Counted from the stretch's first letter, positions 32,468-41,710 are shown. The stretch: DNA of 59,055 bases from Clostridiales bacterium (GCA_015056175.1 SVGT01000008.1:1-59055); one strand, 5' to 3'. The notes: generated from the letters alone by a model not told the origin. Numbers and translations: made by a program.

Positions 32468-33955
32468 TTATTCCTCCTGATTCAGGGGCAAATGGCTCAT
32501 CAGAAGATTGCCAAACCAGCCCTCCACGTTCATGGTCAGGGTCTGGGAAAGCTCCAGCATCTCTTCATCCTGCATGCCGTCCAGCACCGTCACATCCGCA
32601 TCCAGCGCGGCGATGGTATCCGGCGTCCAGGGAGAAGCGGTATTGCAGGCCAGGATCATGCCCAGCACGCTGCCCGTTTCCTGATCGGTCAGCGCCGCAT
32701 CCACCGTGATATAGGTGGCGGCGCGGCGGCTGGACTTGCTGGTCATGCTCATGCGCACGGACAAGGTGGTTTCGCGGATGCCGGTGGTATCCTCCTCCGT
32801 GGGCTTGATGAGCACGCTCAGATCGCTGAGATGCTCGCACTTATCCAGATCCAGGTCATAGGTTTCTTCGCCCGCATCCCAGGCGTAATTGAAGGTAAAG
32901 GCGCGCACCTGCGCATCCTCGCCCTCTTCTTCCGCAAGATCCATGCGCACCTGACCGGTCAGGGTGCCGTCCTCCGTTTCCCGGAGGGAAAGCTGGGCGC
33001 TGCGGCCGTCCCGGTACACACAGGCAAAGGCGCTCACCTTCACGCCGTCCTCGTAGGAGACCTTCATGGAAACGCTTTCCACGGGGCTGACGGAAGCAAA
33101 GGGCAGCGTAACGGAATCCAACAGCGCGCTTCCCTTTTCATCGTACACGCGCTCGATGACCACATCGCCCTCCATGGGCAGAAGATCCAGCATGATAAAG
33201 AAAATGTCCTGATTGCTGCGGTTTAAGTAGGTATCCTGCTCCTGACGGGACAGCACCTGACGGAGCAGAGACAGCATTTCCTCATCCTGATAGAGCAGAG
33301 AAAGCGTGCGCTTGATCTGCACCTTCACGTCCTCTGCGGGGATCAGGCAGTGCATGCGGGTCTGATAGCCGTTTTCGGTGCTCTCGCTCTTCACGTCCAT
33401 ATACTCCTGCATCCACAGCGCCAGGCGGGAAGTGTACACGCTGAAAAGCGGCGCGGCCTGTTCCTTCCAGGCATCATCCGCCGTCACGATGCGCAGCAGC
33501 GCGTTTTTCAGATCCGGCCACTTGTCCGTATCGCCGGCCATGAAGCGCAAAAGATCAAACTGCTCGCTGTACTGATAATAGTATTCGTCTTCGCCCAGAA
33601 TATCACTGCGGATCACATTCTGCACGCCGTCGGTGAGCATTTTGACGCTGCCCACCGTTTCATCGCCCCGGAGGAAAAAGACCTCGGTATCCCGGTTATT
33701 GCTGCGGGGCATGCTTTCGATATTCACCTGCATGCCGGGCAGAAGCATTTTCAGCATTTGCCACAAACCGTCCTCCATGCCAAAGGCGGTATCGCCCTCG
33801 GCGGTAAAGGTGACGGTGCCCTTAAAGCCGGAGCCCTGCATCTGCAGATCCCATTTTTCCTTCAGCGAATAATCGGTAATGGGCGCTGCGGCCAGTGCAG
33901 ATACACAGGAAAAAATCATGCACACCGCAAGATAAAAAGCAATTCCTTTTTTCAT
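32468..33955 (-). CDS. Secreted protein of unknown function
   Basis: 495 residues with a signal peptide (MKKGIAFYLAVCMIFSCVSALA-AA; FSC could serve as a lipobox). The mature part is mostly beta strands with regular acidic turns and no recognised motif or cysteine pairs. The gene overlaps its upstream neighbour by four bases (ATGA) and ends one base before the GADGPT gene, so the three are made together. I do not recognise a family; LolA/LppX-like beta-sheet folds are one possibility, unproven. Confidence 0.65.
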   Translation of the reverse strand: MKKGIAFYLAVCMIFSCVSALAAAPITDYSLKEKWDLQMQGSGFKGTVTFTAEGDTAFGMEDGLWQMLKMLLPGMQVNIESMPRSNNRDTEVFFLRGDETVGSVKMLTDGVQNVIRSDILGEDEYYYQYSEQFDLLRFMAGDTDKWPDLKNALLRIVTADDAWKEQAAPLFSVYTSRLALWMQEYMDVKSESTENGYQTRMHCLIPAEDVKVQIKRTLSLLYQDEEMLSLLRQVLSRQEQDTYLNRSNQDIFFIMLDLLPMEGDVVIERVYDEKGSALLDSVTLPFASVSPVESVSMKVSYEDGVKVSAFACVYRDGRSAQLSLRETEDGTLTGQVRMDLAEEEGEDAQVRAFTFNYAWDAGEETYDLDLDKCEHLSDLSVLIKPTEEDTTGIRETTLSVRMSMTSKSSRRAATYITVDAALTDQETGSVLGMILACNTASPWTPDTIAALDADVTVLDGMQDEEMLELSQTLTMNVEGWFGNLLMSHLPLNQEE

Positions 33956-35367
33956 TCCGCCTTGTCCTCCTCAACGCTGCGCCAATTGCCCGTTTCGGGC
34001 GCCGGCACGCTGTCGCCGTCCATCCATGCATCGTTTCTGAGCACATGGGTGATGAGCGCCCGCTCATTTTCCGGCATCGCAGCAAACACATTGACTGCCG
34101 CCCGCAGCCACGCAGTCTTTGCATGGCGCACCACAAATGCCTTTTCCCAGTCCTCCATATCGGAAAGAGAGATCACCTGATTTCCCGCCACCTCAAATGC
34201 TTCGGCGGGCGCAAGGGACGCCTGCAGGGAAATTTTCGTATCCCCTGCCTTGCCGTCCTTCCGCAGGGCCAGGGTGCCTGCAACGCCGCCCTCCCGACAC
34301 ACAAAATCCGGCGTCAGGGTGTATTTTTCGTCGTCCTGCTGGCAGGTGATCTTGCCATGGAGACGGGCGCCGTTTTCATCAGGGGTGTACCGGATGCTTC
34401 CGCTCCACTCCGCTTTGGTGCTTTCACCGTTTTGCCTGCGGAGGCAGGAGCCCTCCAGTTTGAGGATATTCTCCCTTTCGGACAGGGTGTACGCGCCGCT
34501 GTGCAGCAGCCGCACAGTGCCCTCGCCCGCCGTTTCCGGAGCCTTCAGCTCCAGGCAGAAGCCCTTGTCCTGACGCCAGCCCACAAGCAGGGTGATCTTG
34601 CGCTCTGCGCCTTCGCCCATCTGCACCTGACCTGCCACGCGGAAGCCCCACTCGTTCTGTTCCTTATCCCGCACGCGGCGGATCTCCGCATCGCCGGTAA
34701 ACAGTATGCTGCGCAGCCAGGCTTTGCCCTCCTCGCTGCCTGCGGGGTACATCGCATCCATCACGCCGTCCAGGAGCAGCAGCAGCTCCTGCCAGGCGGC
34801 GTTCATCTGATCCTTTTCCAGCGTGTAGGGAATATAGCGGCCGGACGCGCCCACATTTTTGATGGACGTGGTGGCCTTGACCTCCTCGCCCTCCTTGCCA
34901 TGAGCGGCAAGCACGCCGTAGAGCGTATCAAAGCGCTCCCACAGGTACGCACGGCCCTTTTCCCACTGAGGCAGGGCCGTATCCGTATCGCCCAGCAGCA
35001 CATCCAGCGCCGTCTGTTCGCCCGCCGGCGTTACGTACAAATCGTCCAGCAGCAGCACGCCGTTTTCCCCGTCTGCGCGGACACTGCCCAGGGACAGTAC
35101 CTTTTTTCCGTCGTACAAAAGGGACAAAAGCTCCTGATCCTTGTCCATCTTCACGGAAAGGGAAAGCCTGCCAAGCTGATTCCGGACGGCCTCCAGCGCA
35201 GGAGCGCTGACGGATGGCAGTTCCTCTGTGTCCACGGAAAATTCAGCCTGCACAGGTACGCCCTGATCAAAATCCCGGAAAATATCCTCCAGCAAGGGCG
35301 CAAATTCTGCCCGGGCGCTGCCGGTAAACAGCATCAAAACCATCAGCACACACAAAACCCGTTTCAT
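33952..35367 (-). CDS. Secreted protein of unknown function
   Basis: 471 residues. The ATG at 35367 is preferred over an in-frame GTG at 35376 because AAGGAAAGGGG precedes it. Signal peptide MKRVLCVLMVLMLFTGSARA-EF. The mature region is beta-rich with many ExxK and DGK turns and contains no recognised motif. It resembles its downstream neighbour in style (secreted, about 470-495 residues, alternating strands), and the two may be distant paralogues. First gene of the operon, with a TATAAT-type promoter upstream. Confidence 0.62.
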   Translation of the reverse strand: MKRVLCVLMVLMLFTGSARAEFAPLLEDIFRDFDQGVPVQAEFSVDTEELPSVSAPALEAVRNQLGRLSLSVKMDKDQELLSLLYDGKKVLSLGSVRADGENGVLLLDDLYVTPAGEQTALDVLLGDTDTALPQWEKGRAYLWERFDTLYGVLAAHGKEGEEVKATTSIKNVGASGRYIPYTLEKDQMNAAWQELLLLLDGVMDAMYPAGSEEGKAWLRSILFTGDAEIRRVRDKEQNEWGFRVAGQVQMGEGAERKITLLVGWRQDKGFCLELKAPETAGEGTVRLLHSGAYTLSERENILKLEGSCLRRQNGESTKAEWSGSIRYTPDENGARLHGKITCQQDDEKYTLTPDFVCREGGVAGTLALRKDGKAGDTKISLQASLAPAEAFEVAGNQVISLSDMEDWEKAFVVRHAKTAWLRAAVNVFAAMPENERALITHVLRNDAWMDGDSVPAPETGNWRSVEEDKAE

Positions 35368-35432
35368 CGCCCTCACCCCTTTCCTTCATATAACGTAAAT
35401 AAACGCAGGTATCTTGCATTTTACCAGCTTCT

Positions 35433-35461
35433 ATTATACGCCCAAACGGCAGAATTGAAAA
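35433..35461 (-). promoter_or_regulatory. Promoter of the secreted-protein operon
   Basis: On the minus strand TTTTCA (35461-35456), 17 bases, TATAAT (35438-35433); start at 35367. Confidence 0.6.
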
Positions 35462-35511
35462 GGTCACCGGCGCATAAATTCCCCTATCACGGTGTAAAAA
35501 GGAGGGCGCAC

Positions 35512-36330
35512 ATGCACATCCTGCTGTGCATGCTGCTTGGCGCGCTGACAGGCAGCATGCTGGTATTCCCCGGGGAGGCGTTTTCGGCTGCCCTGGAGGC
35601 CTTTTCCATGGTGACAGAGCGGGTGATGCCCTCTCTTTTTCCCATGCTGACCTTGATGCTGCTCATCACATCCCGCCTGCCCCGCAACGCTTTACTGTGC
35701 GCGCTGCTCTCGCTCTTCACCGGCTCGCCCGCAGGCGCCAGGCTCTGCGCCCAACTGCCTGTCGATATCGCCGTAAAGCGCCGTCTGGCTGCGCTGACGG
35801 GCACCATGAGCCCCATGTTTTTGCTGTCCGCGCTGCCCGGGTTGATACACGCGCCAAACGGCTTACCCTATCTCATCTGCCATCTCGCAGGCAGCGCATT
35901 ATGCGCGCTGATATGCTGCCCGTTTGGGAAACATGCACACGCTGCCGCACCCCCACCCGCCCCGCAGCCGCTTTCTCTCCCCCAGGCCGTAACGGAAGCG
36001 CTCAAAAGCATGGGCGTGGTGCTGGGCTGCGTGACCCTTTGCAACGTGACGATCTCCATGCTGCGCTGCGCCCTGCCGCTGATCCCGGATCCCCTGCTTG
36101 CCCTCCTCCATGCGCTGGTGGAGGTGACAGGCGGTCTCAAAGCGCTGGACGCCGCCCCGCTCCCCCACAAAAGGCTGCTGGCCGTTGTGTTTACCTCCTT
36201 TGGCGGCCTTTCCATCCTCATGCAAAACGCCGCCTTCTGGCAAAAAGGCGGCGTTAAGTGGCACACGCTCCTGCTGTACAGGCTTTCCCACGCACTGCTT
36301 GGCGGACTGTGCTATCTTCTGTTGTTCTGA
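35512..36330 (+). CDS. YlbJ-like sporulation membrane protein
   Basis: 272 residues; ATG at 35512, RBS AAGGAGGG. A polytopic membrane protein of the nucleoside-recognition/YlbJ type: an early PSLFPMLTLMLLIT segment, GSPAGARLCAQ in the first half and FTSFGGLSILMQ near the end match what I know of YlbJ, an integral membrane protein made during sporulation. It is shorter than B. subtilis YlbJ (about 400). The upstream GCATAAATT could be a sigma-E-type -10, which I only suggest. It diverges from the secreted-protein operon. Confidence 0.68.
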   Translation: MHILLCMLLGALTGSMLVFPGEAFSAALEAFSMVTERVMPSLFPMLTLMLLITSRLPRNALLCALLSLFTGSPAGARLCAQLPVDIAVKRRLAALTGTMSPMFLLSALPGLIHAPNGLPYLICHLAGSALCALICCPFGKHAHAAAPPPAPQPLSLPQAVTEALKSMGVVLGCVTLCNVTISMLRCALPLIPDPLLALLHALVEVTGGLKALDAAPLPHKRLLAVVFTSFGGLSILMQNAAFWQKGGVKWHTLLLYRLSHALLGGLCYLLLF

Positions 36331-37188
36331 TCAGGTAAGCGTACGGAGATACGCCCGCCACAGTGCGGTGACCTTGTCCGCATTCAGCAGGATCAGTTCC
36401 TCCAGGGCATACTGCTTCAGGCAATACTGCACAAACACCTCACCCAGATAATATCCCACGTCCCCGTGACCCCGATAATCCACCCAATCGCCAAAATAAC
36501 GCTGGTTTTCCCGGGTCATGGACGGCAGATCCCGGTCAAAATCTTCGGCGATCAGGCGCAGATTTGCCCTGCACCAGTTTTGCCAGCCGTCCCTGTCCTG
36601 ATGGAAATAATCCCGCTTCCCCACCAGCAGCTGCTCTGCATGCATGGCCACGCCCTCGGTAAACAGCTGCCAGATGAAGCGCTCCCCGCCGGTACATTCC
36701 CGGTGCAGCACGCCGTGCTGATCCTGATAGATATGACCCAGCTCATGATAGATCAGCCCGTAGAGCGCATCCTGATGATACCAGGAAAGCTCCAGGATCT
36801 TTTCCGCACCCAGCAAGATCACCCGCCGCCCGCCAAGCTCTGTTACCCAGCCCGCCGCGTTGCAAAGACCCAGATACAGCACAATATCCGCATCCAGCGT
36901 GCAATGCAACGCTTCCCGGATGCGCTCGTTGAGCCCTGTCACGGCGCGGGCAAAATTTTCCCTGAGCACAGGCAGCGCTTCATGCCCCTTTACCGCACAG
37001 ATGACAGGCAAAAAATCCTTTTCAAAGGTGTACTCACCGCCTGCAAGGCAGCTTTCCACGTCTTCCTTCAGAAGCCTGACGGCGTCGGGATACAGGTTTC
37101 CCATATAGCTTTCCCATTTTTGCATGTTCAGCATGTTTCCGTCAAAAAGCGCGTCCACATGCGTAAGGGCGTCGACAGTCCTGATCAT
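36331..37188 (-). CDS. HELGH-motif metalloprotease-like protein
   Basis: 285 residues; the ATG at 37188 has GGAGG directly upstream, so the GTG at 37200 is not used. YGLIYHELGHIYQDQHG carries the HExxH zinc motif, and FTEGVAMHAEQ further on could supply the third ligand (Glu), as in gluzincins and in the DUF2268/YjaZ type. No signal peptide or membrane segment, so it is cytoplasmic or non-classically exported. The target is unknown. It converges with the YlbJ-like gene and lies 46 bases after the DUF1846 gene. Confidence 0.68.
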   Translation of the reverse strand: MIRTVDALTHVDALFDGNMLNMQKWESYMGNLYPDAVRLLKEDVESCLAGGEYTFEKDFLPVICAVKGHEALPVLRENFARAVTGLNERIREALHCTLDADIVLYLGLCNAAGWVTELGGRRVILLGAEKILELSWYHQDALYGLIYHELGHIYQDQHGVLHRECTGGERFIWQLFTEGVAMHAEQLLVGKRDYFHQDRDGWQNWCRANLRLIAEDFDRDLPSMTRENQRYFGDWVDYRGHGDVGYYLGEVFVQYCLKQYALEELILLNADKVTALWRAYLRTLT

Positions 37189-37201
37189 TTTTTCCTCCAC
37201 G

Positions 37202-37228
37202 AAAAACCGGCGGGAGTTTTCCCGCCGG
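37202..37228 (-). terminator. Terminator of the DUF1846 gene
   Basis: On the minus strand CCGGCGGGA pairs with TCCCGCCGG, followed by TTTTT (37206-37202). Confidence 0.82.
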
Positions 37229-37234
37229 ACAGCA

Positions 37235-38716
37235 TTACTTGTGATACAGTTTTTTCACCTGATACTGGGGATCGCAGGTCATATTCACGCCCAGACGGCG
37301 GAACACATTATCGTCCACCTGGGGCAGGATGACGGTGGAATGGGCCTGGCAGTTCTTCAACTGGGGCAATTGAGCCATGGCCTTGCGGGCGTTTTCGTCG
37401 GTAGCGGCGCAGATGGACAGGGCCAGCAGCACCTCGTCCGTATGCAGACGGGGGTTGTGGTTGCCCAGATAATCGCACTTGAGGCTCTGGATGGGCTCGA
37501 TGACGGTGGGCGAAATGAGGTGCAGATTGCTGTCGATGCCGCCCAGCTTCTTTACCGCATTGAGCAACGCCGCGGCAGAGGGACCCAGCAGATTGCTGGT
37601 CTTGCCCGTCACCACCTGGCCGTCGGGCAATTCAATGGCCATGGCGGGCGCACCCGTTTCCTCGGCACGGCTGCGGGCGGCATGAATGGGCGCACGGCTT
37701 TCGTCGCTCAGATCCAGCTGCTGCATCAGCAAACTGATCTTGTCCACCTCGGCCTGGCCGCCCTTGCCCTGCAAAAGATTGCAGCGGGCGTTGTAATAGC
37801 GGCGGATGATCTCCTGACAGGCAGCCTCCCGGCACACGCTGTCGTCGCAGATGCAGTTGCCCACCATGTTTACGCCCATGTCCGTGGGGGATTTATAGGG
37901 AGAATAGCCCATCACCTGCTTGAACAGGGTGTTGAGCACGGGGAAAATTTCAATATCGCGGTTATAGTTCACCGTGGTCTTTCCATAGGCCTCCAGATGG
38001 AAGGGGTCGATCATGTTCACGTCGGAAAGATCGGCGGTGGCGGCCTCATAGGCCATGTTGACGGGATGCTTGAGGGGCAGATTCCAGATGGGGAAAGTTT
38101 CAAACTTGGCATATCCCGCCTTCACGCCCCGCTTATGCTCCTGATACAATTGGCTCAGGCATACGGCCATCTTGCCGCTGCCGGGGCCGGGCGCCGTGAC
38201 CAGCACCAGGGGACGGGTGGTTTCGATATATTCGTTCATGCCAAAGCCCTCGTCGCTGACGATGTGCTGCACGTCGTATGGATAGCCCTCGATGGGGAAA
38301 TGGCGGTACACCTTGATGCCAAGGCTTTCCAGACGCTTCTGGAAGTTGACGCAGGCGCGCTGACCGGCAAACTTGGTCAGCACCACGCTGCCCACATACA
38401 GACCGATAGCGCGGAAGGCGTCAATCAGGCGCAGCACGTCCGCATCGTAGGTGATGCCCAAATCGCCGCGCACCTTGCTCTTTTCAATATCGTCCGCGCT
38501 GATGATGATGAGCAGTTCAGCCTGATCGCGCATTTTGAGCAGCATGCTCACCTTGCTGTCCGGGCGGAAGCCGGGCAGTACACGGGATGCATGGGTATCG
38601 TCAAACAGCTTGCCGCCCAGTTCCAGGTACAGCTTGCCGCCAAAGTCGTTGATGCGCTTCAAAATATGTTCAGACTGCATCTGCGCATATTTGTCATGAT
38701 CAAAGCCGATTTTCAT
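37235..38716 (-). CDS. DUF1846 family protein
   Basis: 493 residues, the usual family length. Recognised from MKIGFDHDKYAQMQSEHILKRI at the start, GKLYLELGGKLFDD, and a P-loop-like TAPGPGSGKMAVCLSQ near residue 180; the middle carries NMVGNCICDDSVCREAACQEIIRRYYNA. DUF1846 proteins are conserved in Firmicutes and have a nucleotide-kinase-like region, but no reaction is established. Single gene with its own promoter and terminator, cytoplasmic. Confidence 0.9.
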   Translation of the reverse strand: MKIGFDHDKYAQMQSEHILKRINDFGGKLYLELGGKLFDDTHASRVLPGFRPDSKVSMLLKMRDQAELLIIISADDIEKSKVRGDLGITYDADVLRLIDAFRAIGLYVGSVVLTKFAGQRACVNFQKRLESLGIKVYRHFPIEGYPYDVQHIVSDEGFGMNEYIETTRPLVLVTAPGPGSGKMAVCLSQLYQEHKRGVKAGYAKFETFPIWNLPLKHPVNMAYEAATADLSDVNMIDPFHLEAYGKTTVNYNRDIEIFPVLNTLFKQVMGYSPYKSPTDMGVNMVGNCICDDSVCREAACQEIIRRYYNARCNLLQGKGGQAEVDKISLLMQQLDLSDESRAPIHAARSRAEETGAPAMAIELPDGQVVTGKTSNLLGPSAAALLNAVKKLGGIDSNLHLISPTVIEPIQSLKCDYLGNHNPRLHTDEVLLALSICAATDENARKAMAQLPQLKNCQAHSTVILPQVDDNVFRRLGVNMTCDPQYQVKKLYHK

Positions 38717-38764
38717 ATCCTTGCGCCTCCCGTATATTTCTGCGAAAAAACCAAAACCGCAGCT

Positions 38765-38770
38765 ATTATA
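38765..38770 (-). promoter_or_regulatory. -10 element of the DUF1846 gene
   Basis: On the minus strand TGA-TATAAT (extended -10); the -35 region is weak. Confidence 0.5.
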
Positions 38771-38837
38771 TCACACTTTTCCCTTGCTTGTCTGCCTTCT
38801 TTTCGACTTTTTTCTGTATTTTACGTTTCTTTTTTCC

Positions 38838-38866
38838 TTGACAAATATACACTTACCCCCTATCAT
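38838..38866 (+). promoter_or_regulatory. Promoter of the GH18 / L,D-transpeptidase pair
   Basis: TTGACA (38838-38843), 17 bases, TATCAT (38861-38866); start 33 bases downstream. Confidence 0.85.
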
Positions 38867-38898
38867 GAAAAGCAGAAAAAATGTGATAAAGGAGCGAT

Positions 38899-39918
38899 AT
38901 GTTTATGGAGCACATTTTGCTTGGCTATGCCGTTCCCCGCGGTCTGAAAATGATGACCGAAAAGGACGCCAATATGCTCACCCACGTCAATCTGGCCTTT
39001 GGTCTGGTGCGCGAAGGGCTTTTGAGCATGGAGCAGTGGGAAGACTGCCTGAAGGAAGAAATGGCCCGCGTCAAAAAACTGAACCCCAGGCTGAAGTTTG
39101 TCATTTCCATCGGCGGCTGGGGCGCAGGCGGCTTCAGCGAAATGGCCATGACCGAAAAGGGTCGCCGCGATTTTGCCGAATCCGTGGGCAAGGTGCTGGA
39201 CGAATATCAGCTGGACGGCGTGGACATCGACTGGGAATATCCCTGCAGCCCGCTGGCCGGCATCGGCTATGACCCCCGCGACAGGGAAAACTTCACCCAC
39301 CTGATGGCGGAACTGCGCCGCGTGGCGGGCGAGCGCATCGTGTCCATCGCAGCCGGCGGCGGCGATTACTTTGTCCGCGATACAGAAATGGACAAGGTGG
39401 CTCAGATCTGCGATTATGTGCAGCTGATGACCTACGACCTGCGCAGCGGTTTTGATCCCGAGGCCTGCCATCATACCTCCCTCTATGCCGGCGAATTTGA
39501 CGAGGGCGGCGTCAAGAACACCGCCTACGCCGTGGAAATGTTCCATGACGCCGGCGTACCCTATGAAAAGATCGTCATCGGCGCGGCCTTCTACGGACGC
39601 CGCTGGAACGGCGTGCCGGACGTGAACCACGGCCTCATGCAGCAGGCTGCCACCACGGGCGGCGGCGGCGGTCACTACGATATCCTCATCAACGAATTCA
39701 TCAACAAAAACGGCTTTGTGCGCTACTGGGACGATAAGGCCAAGGCTGCCTGGCTGTTCAACGGCGAATCCCTCATCTCCTATGACGATCCCGAGGCGCT
39801 GCCCTACAAGGTGCAGTATCTCAAGGATAAGGGCCTGCTTGGCATCATGTACTGGGAGCATTCCTGCGACAGCACCCTGACGCTGCTTTCCACCATCTAC
39901 AACGAACTGTACAAGTAA
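38899..39918 (+). CDS. GH18 chitinase-like glycoside hydrolase, cytoplasmic
   Basis: 339 residues. The GH18 signature DGVDIDWEYP gives Asp106, Asp109, Asp111 and catalytic Glu113; VISIGGWGAGGFS is the second family block and the end has MYWEHSCD with the conserved Trp. No signal peptide, so it would act inside the cell on imported N-acetylated oligosaccharides or on spore or wall fragments. Two starts are possible (38899 and 38905); AAAGGAG ends four bases before the first. It overlaps the next gene by one base. Confidence 0.87.
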   Translation: MFMEHILLGYAVPRGLKMMTEKDANMLTHVNLAFGLVREGLLSMEQWEDCLKEEMARVKKLNPRLKFVISIGGWGAGGFSEMAMTEKGRRDFAESVGKVLDEYQLDGVDIDWEYPCSPLAGIGYDPRDRENFTHLMAELRRVAGERIVSIAAGGGDYFVRDTEMDKVAQICDYVQLMTYDLRSGFDPEACHHTSLYAGEFDEGGVKNTAYAVEMFHDAGVPYEKIVIGAAFYGRRWNGVPDVNHGLMQQAATTGGGGGHYDILINEFINKNGFVRYWDDKAKAAWLFNGESLISYDDPEALPYKVQYLKDKGLLGIMYWEHSCDSTLTLLSTIYNELYK

Positions 39919-40355
39919 TGCATATCCTCATTGAAAAAGCCGCAAGACTGCTGACGCTTACGGACGGCGACACCCGCCGCACCTTCCCCATCGCCCTGGG
40001 CAAATGCCCGGAGGGCAGGAAGGAACAGCAGGGCGACAACAAAACGCCCGAAGGGCATTACCATGTTTGCCTCAAAAAGATGGGCAAATACGGCCCGTCG
40101 CTGGGTGTGAGCTACCCCAGCCTCGAAGACGCCGCCCGCTTTGGTGCAGACGGGCATCTTTTGTCCCTCATCCGTCAGGCGGAGGAAAACCGCACCCGTC
40201 CTCCCTGGGGCAGCCCCATGGGCGGGGAGATCTACATCCACGCAGGCGGCACCGGGCTGGACTGGACGGCGGGCTGCATTGCCCTGTCGGACGAGGACGC
40301 CAAGACGCTCTATGACCTGTGTCCCACAGGCACGCCCATCGACATCATTCCATAA
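39918..40355 (+). CDS. L,D-transpeptidase (YkuD)-family protein
   Basis: 145 residues with the YkuD active site: IYIHAGGTG (His108) and, twelve residues on, TAGCIALS (Cys120). YkuD enzymes form 3-3 peptidoglycan cross-links or trim wall peptides. No signal peptide or anchor is present and LysM is absent, so it belongs to the short cytoplasmic-looking form, which is odd for a wall enzyme. Overlap with the GH18 gene by one base suggests coupled synthesis and a joint role in wall or spore-cortex turnover. Confidence 0.85.
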   Translation: MHILIEKAARLLTLTDGDTRRTFPIALGKCPEGRKEQQGDNKTPEGHYHVCLKKMGKYGPSLGVSYPSLEDAARFGADGHLLSLIRQAEENRTRPPWGSPMGGEIYIHAGGTGLDWTAGCIALSDEDAKTLYDLCPTGTPIDIIP

Positions 40356-40357
40356 TG

Positions 40358-40387
40358 AAAAAGAGACCGTTTTCACGGTCTCTTTTC
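40358..40387. terminator. Bidirectional terminator
   Basis: AAAAAGAGACCG (40358-40369) pairs with CGGTCTCTTTT (40376-40386); it ends the YkuD gene and overlaps the end of the small minus-strand gene. Confidence 0.8.
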
Positions 40388-40567
40388 TTGTTGGTCTTCT
40401 ATAACGATCTCGCCGTTCTCCTGCTCAAACTCACGGATGCATTTGCGGATCAGATACAGGATCTGCCCGTTCATGGAGCGACCCTCGTATTTGGAGATAT
40501 AGTGCAGTTTTCCATGCAGCTCCGGTTCCACTTCAATTCCCAGATGCTTATTTGTTTTATTTCTCAA
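40373..40567 (-). CDS. Small Arc-type ribbon-helix-helix protein
   Basis: 64 residues, start TTG at 40567 with AGAGGTG about ten bases upstream. HLGIEVEPELHGKLHYISKYEGRSMN has the strand-helix-turn-helix pattern of Arc/CopG ribbon-helix-helix DNA-binding proteins (a strand of alternating residues, then two helices around a GRSMN turn). It overlaps the start of a terminator and lies 17 bases after the aldo-keto reductase gene in the same operon. Probably a dimeric repressor; target unknown. Confidence 0.65.
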   Translation of the reverse strand: MRNKTNKHLGIEVEPELHGKLHYISKYEGRSMNGQILYLIRKCIREFEQENGEIVIEDQQEKRP

Positions 40568-40584
40568 AGCCGCACAGCACCTCT

Positions 40585-41697
40585 TTACATCTTATCCTTG
40601 AAATATTCCGCAACCTCGCCAAGATGCTTGATGATGGGCAGGTGCTGGGGGCACACGCTTTCGCACTGGCCGCAGCCGATGCACTGATCCGCCGCGCCGT
40701 ACACCTGGGTAAGCCGTCCGTAATACTCGCCCTGGGGATTCCAGCCCTTTTCCTCGCTCTCCTTGAGATCGATATTGTACAAAGAGAAGTACCGGGGAAT
40801 GGGAATGTTCATGGGGCAGCCGTCGGTGCAATAGCTGCAGGCGGTGCAGGCGATGGCGATGGTGGCGTTGATCTGATCCACCGCCTTGTGGACGATCTGC
40901 TTTTCTTCCTCCGTCAGGGGCTTGAAATCCTTCATGTAGCTGATATTATCCTGCATCTGCTGCATATTGCTCATGCCGGAGAGCACCATGAACACGTTTT
41001 CATGGCTGGCGGCAAAACGGATGGCCCAGGAGGGAACGGACATGTGGGGCGCATAATCCTTGAAGGTTTTTTCCACGTCGGCAGGCACCTTGGCCAGCGT
41101 GCCGCCCTTGACGGGCTCCATGACCACAACGGGCTTGCCGTGCTTGACGCACACCTCATAGCACTTGCGGCTCTGCACGCCTTCGCTGTCCCAGTCCAGA
41201 TAGTTCAGCTGCAATTGCACGAACTCAAATTCCGGATGCTCGGTGAGCACCTTGTCCAGCAGTTCTGCATTATCGTGATAGGAAAAGCCGATGTGCCTGA
41301 CCAGCCCCTGCGCCTTTTTCTCCTGCAGCCAGGTAAAGCAGTCCAGATCGGTGTACTGCTTGTAATGACCCTCGCCGATATCGTGGAGCAGATAATAGTC
41401 GAAGTAGCTGACGCCCGTCTTGCGCAGCTGCTCGTTGAAGATCTCGTCCCTTCCCTCCCTGGTGGAAAAGAAGGAGCCGTGCAGCTTGTCCGCCAGCGTA
41501 AAGCTGTCGCGGGGATAGCGGTCTACTAGCGCTTCCTTCACGGCGCACTCGCTCTGAAAGCCGCAGTACATCCACGCCGTGTCAAAATAGGTGAAGCCCT
41601 CCGCCATGAAGGTGTCCACCATCTTTTTCAGTTCCTCGATGTCAATTTTGCCGTCCGCTTCCGGCAGACGCATCAGACCAAAGCCCAGCTTTTTCAT
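40585..41697 (-). CDS. Aldo-keto reductase with C-terminal 4Fe-4S cluster domain
   Basis: 370 residues; ATG at 41697, RBS AGGAGG. N-terminal aldo-keto reductase barrel (GFGLMRLPEADG, YFDTAWMY with the catalytic Tyr, KLHGSFF with Lys), then two cysteine clusters: CTACSYCTDGCP (about residue 285) and CIGCGQCESVCP near the end, a ferredoxin-like pair of 4Fe-4S sites. Anaerobes use this architecture for NAD(P)H- or ferredoxin-linked reductions. The operon with GH127 suggests a role in metabolising an arabinose or other aldose product, but the substrate is unknown. Confidence 0.9.
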   Translation of the reverse strand: MKKLGFGLMRLPEADGKIDIEELKKMVDTFMAEGFTYFDTAWMYCGFQSECAVKEALVDRYPRDSFTLADKLHGSFFSTREGRDEIFNEQLRKTGVSYFDYYLLHDIGEGHYKQYTDLDCFTWLQEKKAQGLVRHIGFSYHDNAELLDKVLTEHPEFEFVQLQLNYLDWDSEGVQSRKCYEVCVKHGKPVVVMEPVKGGTLAKVPADVEKTFKDYAPHMSVPSWAIRFAASHENVFMVLSGMSNMQQMQDNISYMKDFKPLTEEEKQIVHKAVDQINATIAIACTACSYCTDGCPMNIPIPRYFSLYNIDLKESEEKGWNPQGEYYGRLTQVYGAADQCIGCGQCESVCPQHLPIIKHLGEVAEYFKDKM

Positions 41698-41710
41698 ACG
41701 TACCTCCTCA

